A DNA stretch of 64,000 nt from positions 10,800,899 to 10,864,898 of the forward strand of contig CM055275.1 in the NCBI GenBank assembly GCA_029237695.1, in the 5' to 3' direction. A program made the translations under genes and the position numbers. This document shows, piece by piece, positions 35,401 through 49,122 of this stretch. The first letter of the stretch is position 1. Every line of letters begins with the position of its first letter. The DNA is from Conchocele bisecta (Eukaryota; Mollusca; Bivalvia; Lucinida; Thyasiridae). A model generated the notes under the pieces. That model had not been told where the DNA came from and did no database searches. It saw nothing but the letters and a program-made list of their open reading frames with translations.

Positions 35401-36860
35401 GTCTATGGTATCAGCATGTTGATACCATGTTGGTGTCTCTTGGTATCATGTATGTTGTACCATGTGTCTATTGGATGAGTATCCGATATATTGGTGTCTT
35501 GATATGCATTTGTCCATGTTGATACCATATGGGTGTCTTGATATCATGCATGTTGATCATCCATGTGTCTTGTATCATGCATGTTGATCCATGTTTGGTG
35601 CTATTGTAATGTTATGTTGATACATGTTGATGTTTATTGGTATCACTATGTTGATACTCATGTTGGTATCTTGATATCTTGCATGTTGATACCATGTTGT
35701 ATCTTGATATCATGCATGTTGATACCATGTTGGTGTCTATTAGTATCACGTATGTTGACACCATGTTGGTGTCTTGATAACATGCATGTTGATACCATGT
35801 TGGTGTCTATTGGTATCACGTATGTTGATACCATGTTGGTGTCTATTGGTATCATGTATGTTGATACCATGTTGGTGTCTATTGATATCATGCATGTTGA
35901 TACCATGTTGGTGTGTTGATATCATGCATGTTGATACCATGTTGGTGTCTTGATATCATGCATGTTGATACCATGTTGGTGTCCTGATATCATGCATGTT
36001 GATACCATGTTAGTGTCAATTGATATCATGCATGTTGATACTATGTTGGTGTCTTTATATCATGCATGTTGATACCATGTTGGTGACTTGATATCATGCA
36101 TGTTGATACCATGTTGGTTTCTTGCTATCATGCATGTTGATACCATGTTGGTGTCTTGATATCATGCATGTTGATACCATGTTGGTGTCTATTGGTATCA
36201 TGTATGTTGATACCATGTTGGTGTCTGTTGGAATCATGCATGTTGATACCATGTTGGTGTCTATTGATATCATATATGTTAATACCATGTTTGTGTCTAT
36301 CGGTATCATGTATGCTGATACCATGTTGGTGTCTCTTGGTATAATGTATGTTGATACCATGTTGGTGTATATTGGTATCACGTCTGTTTATACCATGTTG
36401 GTGTCTATTGGTATCATGTATGTTGATACCATGTTGGTGACTATTGGTATCATGTATGTTGATACCATGTTGGTGACTATTGGTATCATGTATGTTGATA
36501 CCATTTTGGTGTCTATTGGTATCATGAATGTTGATGCCATATTGGTGTCTATTGATATCATGCATGTTGATACAATGTTGGTGTCTTGATATCATGCTTT
36601 TTGATACCATGTTGGTGTATATTGATAGTATGCATGTTGATACCATGTTGGTGTCTATTGGTATTATGTATGTTGATACCATGTTGGTGTCTATTGGTAT
36701 GATGTATACTGATACCATGTTGGTGTACATTGGAATCATGACTGTATGTTGATACCATGTTATTGTCTATTGGTATCATGTTGGTGTCTATTGGTATCAT
36801 GTATGTTGATATCATGTTGGTTTATATTGGTATCACGCATGTTGATACCATGTTGGTGTA
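32441..36860. repeat. 36-bp minisatellite (about 4.4 kb) with noisy blocks
   Basis: The unit is TTGATACCATGTTGGTGTCT plus ATTGGTATCATGTATG (36 bp), with a shorter variant ending TCTTGATATCATGCATG. As 36 is a multiple of 3, long open frames arise on both strands (12-residue repeats such as MLVSIGIMYVDT), with no other protein feature. Units are regular at 32441-32880, 34216-35228 and 35656-36860. Between these, at 32881-34215 and 35229-35655, every unit carries several single-base indels. The array starts immediately after the MITE end at 32438. Confidence 0.93.
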
Positions 36861-37554
36861 TATATCTGACAAATACGCGAGGGATATGTGTGATTTATAA
36901 TGCAGGTTTTTCCTGAAAATATCATCCAGCGCGTAATATTTTCCCGGTTTTCTTTTCGCTAATTAATTGTGATGATATTTCTGCTTGATTTAGTATCGTC
37001 TAACCTTTACTATATACGAAGTGTGTTCATAAAATACGTGGACAAATCCCATCGTTGTTATCTTCCATCGCATTTCAACCAATTTTGGATATCTTGTAGC
37101 CATGGCCAATGGGTCATATAAATCTTGGTAAATAATAGCGACATTATTTAACGTATCTTTTGCGACAACATATTAAAAATATGTGACGCCATGACTGGAA
37201 ATGACGTAGTTTAGCGACTGTCTGCTCTGTCTATGAGAACATACCGGAAGAACCAAGATTTGTTATTAAATTGTTCATCTGAAAGCATAAATCAAGACGA
37301 GATGTTGATCATGAGATATTTATATGATGAAAGCGCACTTTATGTGTGTCAATTTACTAGCGATATAGTCGGATAGACAGTGGACGTGAAGGCACGAAGG
37401 ATAGGCCAGACATGGATGTCCAAAAGTGACATCGTCAGAAGTAAAAGTCTGGGTTGGCGGATAATTTGTGCGTGACCTGTTAGATCGGTTAAACTCACTA
37501 CCTGCACACTCCATTGTGTGATTAAACATATTTAAATATCAGGAGGCAGCATTA
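36861..37554. other. Spacer and first copy of a 590-bp duplicated block
   Basis: No gene. About 37380-37550 (GGACGTGAAGGCACGAAGGA, AGATCGGTTAAACTCA, ATTGTGTGATTAAACA) is repeated at about 37968-38125 with changes, bracketing the GCA-rich repeat. Confidence 0.55.
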
Positions 37555-38096
37555 TTAGCATTAGCATCAGCAGCACTAGCATTATCAGAATTCGCAGCGG
37601 TAGCATTTAATTTAGCAGCAGCAGGATCAGCAGCAGTAACATCAGCAACACTAGCATTATCATAATTAGCAGCAGTAGCATTAGCAGCAGCAGGATCAGC
37701 AGCAGTAGCATCAGCAACACTAGCATTATCATAATTAGCAGCAGTAGCATTAGCAGCAGCAGGATCAGCAGCAGTAGCATCAGCAACACTAGCATTATCA
37801 TAATTAGCAACAGTAGCATTAGCAGCAGCAGCAGCAGCATTAGCAGCAGTAGATGGATAGATGAATCCCAATGATGCTGGAGCAGAAGACCAGGCGAGTT
37901 GCAAATTGTGCTCGAGTTGCACCTGTAAGATAATGGGCAGGGGATATTTGAGCCGCGACGTGCGATGGACACGAAGGCGCGAAAGGCTATGACAGACATG
38001 GACGTACAAAAGTGACGTCGTCAGACGTTGTGACCCAAAGTAAAAGTCTTGGTCGACTGACCACTTTTCGTGAAATGCCAGATCGGTTGAACTCAT
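37539..38096 (-). other. Open frame of 185 codons over a 69-bp GCA-rich repeat, doubtful gene
   Basis: The 3' two-thirds of the frame (37555-37850 on the + strand) is about four copies of a 69-bp unit made of GCAGCAGTAGCATTAG-like steps, giving a 23-residue Ala/Asn/Asp repeat (NATAANYDNASVADATAADP). Because 69 is a multiple of 3, other frames stay open too (poly-Leu/Met). The N-terminal third has no signal peptide or domain. The start region lies inside the duplicated 170-bp block. I treat it as a minisatellite with an incidental frame. Confidence 0.6.
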
Positions 38097-38849
38097 TGTG
38101 TGATTAAAAACATTTAAATATGAGGAGACATATGGCTAGATAGATCCCGATGATGGTGAACATGTAGCAGAAGGCCAGGCGAGTTACCAATTTCTCTCGA
38201 GTTTTAGGATAGTTGAAATGACATCTGTACATTTTTCCAATTGAGTGGTTACAGTGGATGAACCTATTATCAAATATCGTCGATTGAATCGTTATTCAAT
38301 CCTCCATATTCGCCCAATCTTGCCCCATGTAATTTCATTTTTTAATACCGTACACGAACAGCCGCATAAAAGGAATCCACTTCGACAACGTCAGCAGTCA
38401 ATAATGTTACTGCTGGTATTTCAGGTGGTATGTTTGATCAAAGATGAATTGCATTGCTTGACTTAGCTGTCGGAAGTGCATGTAGTATAAAAACAAGATG
38501 TTATACCGTTTATTTTGAAAAATAATAACCCATTGTGCGAGCACGAATGAAAGCATGGACATGTTCTTCTTCCATTGAACAATATGGAGCATACCATTAA
38601 CATAACGTCATTTTGACGTCGGACCCAATATCGCGTGATGACGTTGTGTTGGTAACGATAAAATTGCCCATGATATATTAATGATGAGTTGTGCATATGA
38701 AATAGATGAGGCATTTATCATCTTTTTCTTTTCATTTCAATATGAAATACATTTCAGACACACCGATTGGCATTCAGTGATGAACTATATTCCCAACGGT
38801 AGCTTGTCCCCGAATCCCCAACGTCGCCGGATCATATGAATGTGCCCAC
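38097..38849. other. Spacer before copy B, no gene recognised
   Basis: It begins with the degenerate tail of the 590-bp duplication (GAAGGCCAGGCGAGTTACCA against 37890). The rest is AT-rich, without motif-bearing frames. The 50-bp array of copy B begins at about 38850. Confidence 0.55.
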
Positions 38850-41800
38850 ATCTACAAGGGGTAAAACGTGTACACATAGTGGTGTCAATATCAATGTGTA
38901 CCACATCAATGAGGAGTAAAACATGTACACATCATGGTGTTTATATGGTCCCACATCTACAAGGGGCAAAACAGGTACACATAATGGAGTCGATATGGTC
39001 CAACATCAACAAGGGGTAAACATGTACACTTAATGGTGTCGATATGGTCCCACATCTGGAAGGGGTAAACATGTACACATAATGGTATAGATATGGTGCC
39101 ACATCTACAAGGGGTAAACCATGTACACACAATGGAGTCGATATGGTCCCACATCTACAAGGGGTAAATATGTACACTTAATGCTGTTGATATGGTCCCA
39201 CATCTACAAGGGGTAAAACATGTACACATAATGGTGTCGATATGGTACCACATCTACAAGGGGTAAAAAACGTACACATAATGGTATCGATGTGGTCCCA
39301 CATATACAAGGGGTAAAATATGTACACATACTTGTGTTTATATGGTCCCACATATACAAGGGGTAAAACAAGTACACATGATTGTGTCGATATAGCCCTA
39401 CATCAACAAGGGGTAAACATGTACACTTAATGGTGTCGATATGGTCCCACATTTAACAAGGGGTAAAACATGTACACATAATGGTGTCGATATGGTACCA
39501 CATCTAAAAGGGGTAAAAAACGTACACATAATGGTATCGATGTGGTCCCACATCTACAAGGGGTAATACATGTACACATAATGGTGTCGATATGGTCCCA
39601 CATCTAGAAGGTGTAAAACATGTTCACATAATGGTGTCGATATGGTCCCACATCTACAAAGGGTAAACCGTGTACACATAATGGTGTCGATATGGCCCCA
39701 CATATACTAGGCGTAAAACAGGTACACGTAGTGGTGTCGATATGGCCCCACATATACAATGGATACTCCATGTAAACATAATGGTGTCCATATGGTCCTA
39801 CATCTACAAGGTGTAAAACATGTTCACATAATGGTGTCGATATGTCCCCACATATACAATGGGTAAAGCATGTACACATCATGGTGTCGATATGGTCCCA
39901 CATCTACAAGGGGTAAAACATTGTACACAAAATGGTGTCTATTTGGTCCTACATCTACAAGGTGTAAAACATGTTCATATATGGTGTCGATATCGCCCCA
40001 CATTTATAAGGGATAAACCATGTACACATAATGGTGTCGATATGGTCCCACATGTACAAGGGGTAAAACATGAGTTCACATCGTGGTGTCGATATGGCCC
40101 CACATATACAAGGGATAAACCAGGTACATATAATGGTGTCGATATGGTCCCACATATACAAGAGGTAAAACAGGTGGACATAGTGGTGTCGATATGGTCC
40201 CACATATACAAGAGGTAAACCATGTACACATCATTGTGTAGATATGGCCCCACATTTTCAACCCACATCTACAATGGGTAAACCATGTACACATCATAGT
40301 GGTGTTGATATGGCCCCACATCGACGAAGGGTAAACTACGTACACATAATGGTGTCGTATGGCCCCACATATACAAGGGGTAAAACATGTAGACATAGTG
40401 GTGTCGATATGGTCCCACATATACCAGAGGTAAACCATATAAACATCATTGTGTAGATATGGCCCCACATCTTCAACCCACATCTACAATGGGGAAACCA
40501 TGTACACATCATGGTGGTGTTGATATGGCCCCATATCTACGAAGGGAAACTACGTACACATAACGGTGTGGTATGGCCCCACATATACAAGGGGTAAAAC
40601 CATGTACACATAATGGTGTCGTATGGCCCCACATATACAAGGGGCAAAACCATGTACACATAATTGTGTTGATATGGCCCCACATCTACAATGGGCAAAC
40701 CAGGTACACATCATGGTGTTGATATGGCCCCACATATACAAGGGGTAAAACAAGTACACATAGTGGTGTCGATATGGCCCCACATATGCAAGGGATAAAC
40801 CATGTACACATCATGGTGTAAATTTGGCCCCACATATACAAGGTGTAAAACAGGTACACGTAGTAGTGTTGATATGGCCCCACATCTACAAGAGGTAAAC
40901 CATGTACACATAATGGTGTCGATATGGCCCCACATCTACAAGAGGTAAACCATGTACATATAATGATCTCGATATGGTCCCACATCTACATGGGGTAAAC
41001 ATGTACACATAATGGTGTCAATATGCTCCCTCATAAACAAGGGATAACACATGTACACATAATGCTGTCAATATGGTCCCCACATATATCTACAAGCGGT
41101 AAAATATGTACACATAATGGTGTCGATATGGTCCCACATCCACAAGGGGTAAAACATGTACACATAATGGTGTCGATATGCCCCCACATCTACAAGGCGT
41201 AACAAATGTACACACAGTGGTGTCGATATGGCCCCACATATACAAGGGATACACCATGTACACATAATGGGGTCGATATGGTCCCACATCTACAAGGGGT
41301 AAAACAGGTACACATGATGGTGTCGATATGGCCCCACATCTACTATGGGTAAACCATGTACACATCATGGTGTCGATTTGGCCCCACATCTACAAACGGT
41401 AAACTACGTACACATAATGGTGTCGATATGGCCCCACATATACAATGGGTAAACCATGTACACATCATGTTGTTGATATGGCCGCACATCTACAATGGGT
41501 AAACCATGTACACATAATGGTGTCGATATGGCCCCAGATCTACAATGGGTAAACAAGGTACACATCATGTTGTTGATATGGCCACACATCTACAAAGGGC
41601 AAACCATGTAGACATAATGGTGTCAATATGGCCCCACATCTGCAAAGGGTAACCCATGTACACATAATGTGGTCGATATTGCCCCACATATACAAGGGGT
41701 AAAACAGGTACACATAGTGGTGTCGATATGACCCCACATATACACGGGATAAACCATGTACACATCATGGTGTCAATATGGCCCCACATCTACAAGGGGT

Positions 41801-42780
41801 AAAAGATGTACACATAATAGTGTCGATATGGCCCCACATCTACAAGGGATAAACTATGTACACATAATGGTGTCTATATGGTCCCACATCTACAAAGGGT
41901 AAACCATGTACACATAATGGTGTCGATATGGCCCCACATATACAAGGGGTAAAACAGGTACACATTATTGGTGTCGATATGGCCCCTGATATACACGTGA
42001 TAAACCATGTACACATAATGGTGTCGGTATGGTCCCACATCGCCAAGGGGTAAACCATGTACACATAATGGTGTCGGTATGGTCCCACATCGCCAAGGGG
42101 TAAACCATGTACACATAATGGTATAGAGATGGTCCCACATCTGCAAAGGATAAACCATGTAGACATAATGGTGTCGATATGGTCCCACATCTACAAGGGG
42201 TAAAACTTGTACACATAATCGTGTCGATATGGCCCCATATCTACAAGGGGTAAAACATAATGGTGTCGATTTGGTCCCACGTATATAATGAGTAAATCAT
42301 GTAAACATAATGGTGTCGATATGATCCCACATCTATAATGGGTAAATCATGTAAACATAATGGTGTCGATATGATCCCACATCTACAAGGGATAAAACAT
42401 GTACACATAATGGTGTCGATATGACCCCACATCTACAAAGGGAAATCAATGTACACATACTGGTGTCGATATGGCCCCACATCTACAATGGGTAAAACAT
42501 GTACACATAGTTGTGTCGATATAGTCCCACATCTACAATGGGTAAACTATTTACACATCATGGTGTCGATATGGTACCACATCTACAAGGGGTAGAACAT
42601 GTACACATACTGGTGTCGATATGGCCCCACATCTACAAGGGGTAGAACATGTACACATACTGGTGTCGATATGGCCCCACATCTACGATTTGTAATCCAT
42701 GTACACATCATGGTGTCGATATTGTCCCACATCTACAATTGGTAATCCATGCACACATCATGGTGTTGATATGGTCCCAC
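38850..42780. repeat. 50-bp minisatellite array B (about 78 units)
   Basis: Same unit and phase as the 1808-2950 array (ATGGTGTCGATATGGTCCCA, CATCTACAAGGGGTAAACCA, TGTACACATA), more than three times as long. Higher-order duplications are visible: a multi-unit block at about 40190-40330 recurs at about 40420-40540, and two adjacent units at about 42020-42115 are identical. The 3' edge passes into the same GGCAAAGCTAATATTAATTA sequence as array A, about 250 bp from the tubulin exon. Confidence 0.95.
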
Positions 42781-43028
42781 CTCTTCAGCCTGGCAAAGCT
42801 AATATTAATTACCAAACACTGTCCTACCGATGTGAACTATTAAGGAACAGGACAAAACGTTACACGCATCTACACTTGGTAAAACATGTGCACATCATGG
42901 CATCCGTCTAGTCTCGTCTTTACAGGCATGGTATCGTAATAGTCTCACATACATAGGCATCTTTACCGTATTGCAAAAACGTGCCTTTAGTTTGGTGTTT
43001 CCTAATCCACGCCGTTCTTTCCCACCAG

Positions 43029-45072
<2,044 letters not shown>

Positions 45073-46357
45073 AAGATCAGTAAACAACCAGAACCATCCA
45101 AAGGTGGTGGATAATTCATTTATAATAATTAAAAACATTCACTCTGGGACTTTCATCTGCTGCAGTTAAGCAGTACAAATTACCATGGTACTCGATCCGA
45201 TCGATAGAATGCGTTCTTAGTTGTGATTTGTGTAGTCCGAACAGGTACCCTGGTTGCTAAAATAATTTATCACATTTAATTGCTTTGAGTATGTGTTTCT
45301 ACTTGGTTCTGCTGTACAATAATTTCAAAGAAACAAAGTTACAACGTTATGCAATAAATCAATTTAAAAAGTTAGTTATGTCTCGTTTGTCGTTTTATAC
45401 ATCCTCACCCCCTGATGTACGTACTCTTACCGTGATGTCTGTCAAAAAATAAAACATTACTCCCTTTAATTGATAATCATTGGCGAACTTCATTGTAGAA
45501 TAGTGACCAATGGTCCGGAAAAATGGGGCTTATGGTATATGTGCAAACTCGATGCCTGTTTGTGTGACTGCTTAAATGTCATATTGTCCTGTAAACCGAA
45601 TGTTCTGTCTGTAATGCAGGACACCTTACAAATCGTTACAGAAAAAAACATTCGGGTTAATTGACCAGTCTTTGGCCAGTCTAACTAAACTAATGATCTG
45701 CTATGCGAGTATTCTACTGCACTGTGTTACAATTGGTAGTGTGACTGCTGAAATAACATATTGCCCTGTAACCCGAATGTTCTGTCTGTAACGCAGAACG
45801 ATTTGTAAGTCGTCCTGTGTTACAGACATACTAATGAGCCGTCCTGCGTTAGACTAAACATTCGAGGTAATTGACCAGTCATTGGCTAGTTGAACTAATT
45901 AATGATCTCCTATGCGAGCACTCTACTACACTGTGTTGAAGTACACTTGCTAGGGACATGTCGGATTTGTTATAATGCCTGGAGAAATGTAACCAGGCTA
46001 TATTGTTAGAAGCAGGGCACCTAATCCTTGATGGTATAGCAAACAGAGTAGATCCTAATCGGATTGTTGATGCAAGGCTGATCCGGATCTACATTAGTCG
46101 CAACACACAGTAATCCCATTTCTCCAGTCGCTCACATTTGAGAATGGTTCAAATGTGGATATACATTATCCTATAATGTCCCTGTCCAATTCTTTCGAGA
46201 AAAGCCACCATTCAGTGGAATATGGAAACCAACTCGGTCATATAGTTAGCCCCCTTCTCTGTATGACCTTAGTTGTAGCTGGGACGTTAAATCCATTCAA
46301 TTTCAGTGAGGCCTTCAATTATGGGTTTGAAGGACCCGTTATATGGTTTAGTTTTAA
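45073..46357. other. Spacer downstream of tubulin copy B, with palindromes
   Basis: It starts with the shared 3' flank (CAGAACCATCCAAAG, AATAATTAAAAACATTC). AACCGAATGTTCTGTCTGTA palindromes occur at about 45596-45660 and 45770-45870. Then comes a stretch matching 6100-6260 and a B-only part from about 46080. No gene is recognised. Confidence 0.55.
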
Positions 46358-46803
46358 AGGTACATGCCCCATCAGTAGGAATTAAATAAGTTTATAATTG
46401 TGTCACTATTCCACCAGTTCTATACAGATATAATCATTTAGTAATATTTATTTTACTGATAGTGACTCGCGGTGGTATCGGGCTATTTTCATGCAAATGA
46501 GGCATGACAGTTTTTAATTTATACTAATTAAATGCGTCACCTGACAAAATAATATTTTCGAGTATGATCATTGTACATCAAAATATAAATATAGAGAATA
46601 CATAGTAATGTCCGTTAAACTTTTAAGGTAACACGGTTATCGCCCCTGATATCAGTGTGAACATTTTCGTCTGATATAAACTGTATAATATTGCCAATAA
46701 CTACCTGGGGTAATGGTGAATGAAAGTCTATTTTACCAGAAAATGTCTCCGATTTGTCTCTGAAATAAAGAACAGTTTGTGCCTACTGAGTGGGCATGCA
46801 CCT
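46358..46803 (+). mobile_element. TTAA-type MITE, copy 3
   Basis: Termini AGGTACATGCCCCATCAGTA and CCTACTGAGTGGGCATGCACCT are inverted. The left flank is TTAA and the right is TTGA, one base off. The interior (ATGCAAATGAGGCATGA, GATCATTGTACATCAAAATA) matches the other three copies. About 446 bp, non-coding. Confidence 0.88.
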
Positions 46804-46922
46804 TTGAGGACCCGGTCTATACCTGAACATGCTTTGATCCTTTGATTATGTGTGTAATAGCATTGCTAGGAAACCGTTGTCCTGGCTTTTCTATGTATGA
46901 TTAGCTACATCAAGGTGAATTA

Positions 46923-47307
46923 TCACGTGGTTACAACAACAATAGCTGAAAGTGTTGAAAGCGCGCCCATTCCAAAGTAAGTATTATTTGATATTGGCCT
47001 TAATAGGCAACGGATTTTGTTGAAATATGGCGCAGCATACGCGTATTCATGAGCTGCATTTGGTGGTCTCGAGAGTTCAGCACATACTAATTACGTTTTG
47101 CAAAGAATCGATTTCCGTGTTGGTAAAAATGATATAAGTTTGGGCCAAAGTACCGAGACCACCAAATGCAGCTTAACAAGACGCGTTTGATGCGCCATAT
47201 TTCATCAAAATCCGTTACATAATAAGGACAAAATAAAAGAATACGTACTTGGAATTGCAGGCATCTGGAGGTTTCAGTACTTGTTGTTGTTGCTGTAACC
47301 ACGTGAT
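46923..47307. repeat. 385-bp palindromic element
   Basis: Outer ends TCACGTGGTTACAACAACAA and TTGCTGTAACCACGTGA are inverted. Arms continue through TTTTGTTGAAATATGGCGCA / GCGCCATATTTCATCAAAAT and GCATTTGGTGGTCTCG / GAGACCACCAAATGC, with a centre near 47110. It is the complete form of the 16075-16302 palindrome. Confidence 0.85.
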
Positions 47308-47439
47308 CATACACCTTGTATATTATATCGTTCTACTTCGTATCGTCAGTTCATTGCCAAACACAAGAAAAGGTTTGATACTTGATCAAATGAGAGATCG
47401 TATCTAGTTTTCTGCCCCCGCCACCGAAAGGTGTGGGGG

Positions 47440-48000
47440 GTGGTGAGCATATCATGTTACCGGCGTCCGTATGTCCGTCCGTCCGTCCCGAAACTGGTAA
47501 ATGTCTTATAATTTCTGTTTCCGTACATGGATTTACTTGATATTTGTCACGGGCATTGTTCTAATTTTCCTCTACCACACTGTGACAAATCCCTGATCGT
47601 GCCGCCCCCGCTAAGTCCAGGGTCAATGTAACATACTTGGAGCTTTCGAAACTTTAACGCTCGGGTAAATGTGTTCATAATGTATGTTCCTTAAACTCAT
47701 CTGCTTGATATTTCACACTCACATTGCTTTAATGATCCTCTACTGCCCTGATCGTCCCACGCCGCTAAGCACAGGGTCAAGGTCACATACTTGACGCATT
47801 CGAAAGCTTCACGCTCAGATAAATGTCTTATAATTTCTGTTTCCTTTCACTCATCTGTTTGATATTTCACACACGCATTGCTTCAATGATCCTCTACTGC
47901 GCTGTGACAAATTCACGATCGTCCCGCCCCCGCTAAGCTCAGGGTCCAGGTCACATGCTTTATGTATTCGAAACCTTAACGCTCTGGTAACGCATAGCGC
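47440..48000 (+). repeat. About 165-bp tandem repeat (three units)
   Basis: AAATGTCTTATAATTTCTGT or a variant, then TTTGATATTTCACACACGCA, GATCCTCTACTGCGCTGTGA and CCGCCCCCGCTAAGCTCAGG, repeats at about 47500, 47660 and 47822. Copy A has one unit at about 6330-6480. The leader GTCCGTATGTCCGTCCGTCC is a (GTCC)n string. Confidence 0.75.
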
Positions 48001-48227
48001 GCTGTACTCGGATGTATTCCATTCATGATGCAACAAATTCATGTGTGTGTAATATTATTAGTGTTTATCCCGTCAACACAGTGCGTATGTGCCGTGAAAC
48101 ACGGTGCCGTGAAACTTTGTTGATATCCTGTCAATACGACCTACTCACTGCGTATGAATATGTACGGTGGCTGGGGTTATTTTGTTTGCATTTTATAGCC
48201 ATTTGTAGGTGTTGACGGGATAAATAG

Positions 48228-48363
48228 AATAGTAGGTTAGTGCCGTGAATAAGAAAAATATCTGGCGCGGCACGGAAATGGGATGTGCTCGGCAGAGCCT
48301 CGCCAATCCCGTTTCCTAAGCCTTGCCATATGTTTTTCCCATTCACGGCACTAACCTACTATT
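48228..48363. repeat. Palindrome of the ATAAATAGAATA family, copy B
   Basis: Duplicate of 6751-6889 with the same left flank (GGGATAAATAGAATAGTAGG), centre GCTCGGCAGAGCCTCGC and right flank CTACTATTCTCTATATA. It is followed at once by a single partial 58-bp unit. Confidence 0.88.
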
Positions 48364-49112
48364 CTCTATATAACAGGTGGGTACGGACGTGTTTGCCTCC
48401 CATCCCTTCTTACAACGTTGCTACTTTTTTTTTTCAGAACGGAAATATACGGTGGCACAGAGGGGACATTGAAATATCTGAACTTAGCAATACATGTTAT
48501 ATCAAGCGGGCATGGATTGGAGGCAGACACACCCGCACACACATTTTCCTGTTTCTAGAACATTACCGTTTTCAGGAAAATGGAATAGTCTGAAAACAAC
48601 ATGGGCATGTCCGTCCCAGTTACTTAGGGGTGAACCGGTTACTGGCCAGGCGTCTAGGTTTAACCACACTAAATCATCAGATAGTCATGCGCAAGTATCA
48701 AAAGTAGTACGTTAAACAAATAAGCTATAGTTGTTTGCAGAAACAAGTCAATTGACGCACTAATCTATTTCACATGCATGTTAATGTATCATATACATCA
48801 GTTTCAAGAATATGCTTTGGGATTATTTTGTAAGTCGGATCATGTACGGGCACCGCACGAGTGTCGAATGACTGTCTACAGACCTTCTACGGGCCAAAGA
48901 ATCGTAGGAAGCCCGTGTATGTACAACTTTCATCCATGGGATATGCGGCGCCTCCTACGGGTCAAAACAATTTCACAAAAAGGGCGGGCCCGCCCTGCAT
49001 GCTGTGCGATTACCTACGGGTTGGTTGTCAGGATTTGCACCTGTAAACTGCCCGGGAGCTTCATGTGACCAGGACATTTACATGGCACGTGCGATTTCCG
49101 GCCTGGTATATA
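48364..49112. other. Spacer matching copy A 8300-9115, no gene
   Basis: Begins with TATAACAGGTGGGTACGGAC (one remnant of the 58-bp repeat). It continues collinear with copy A to CCTGGTATATAC at 49112, where the B-only insertion starts. No coding region recognised. Confidence 0.6.
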
Positions 49113-49122
49113 CTCATATCAA

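Noticed and set aside
32381..36815. Repetitive proteins on both strands
   Set aside because: They are translations of a 36-bp satellite. There is no unique N- or C-terminus and no exon signals, and both strands are open equally.
37539..38096. Ala/Asn-rich secreted or mucin-like protein
   Set aside because: No signal peptide. The repeat is a 69-bp minisatellite open in other frames, and the 5' part lies in a duplicated non-coding block.
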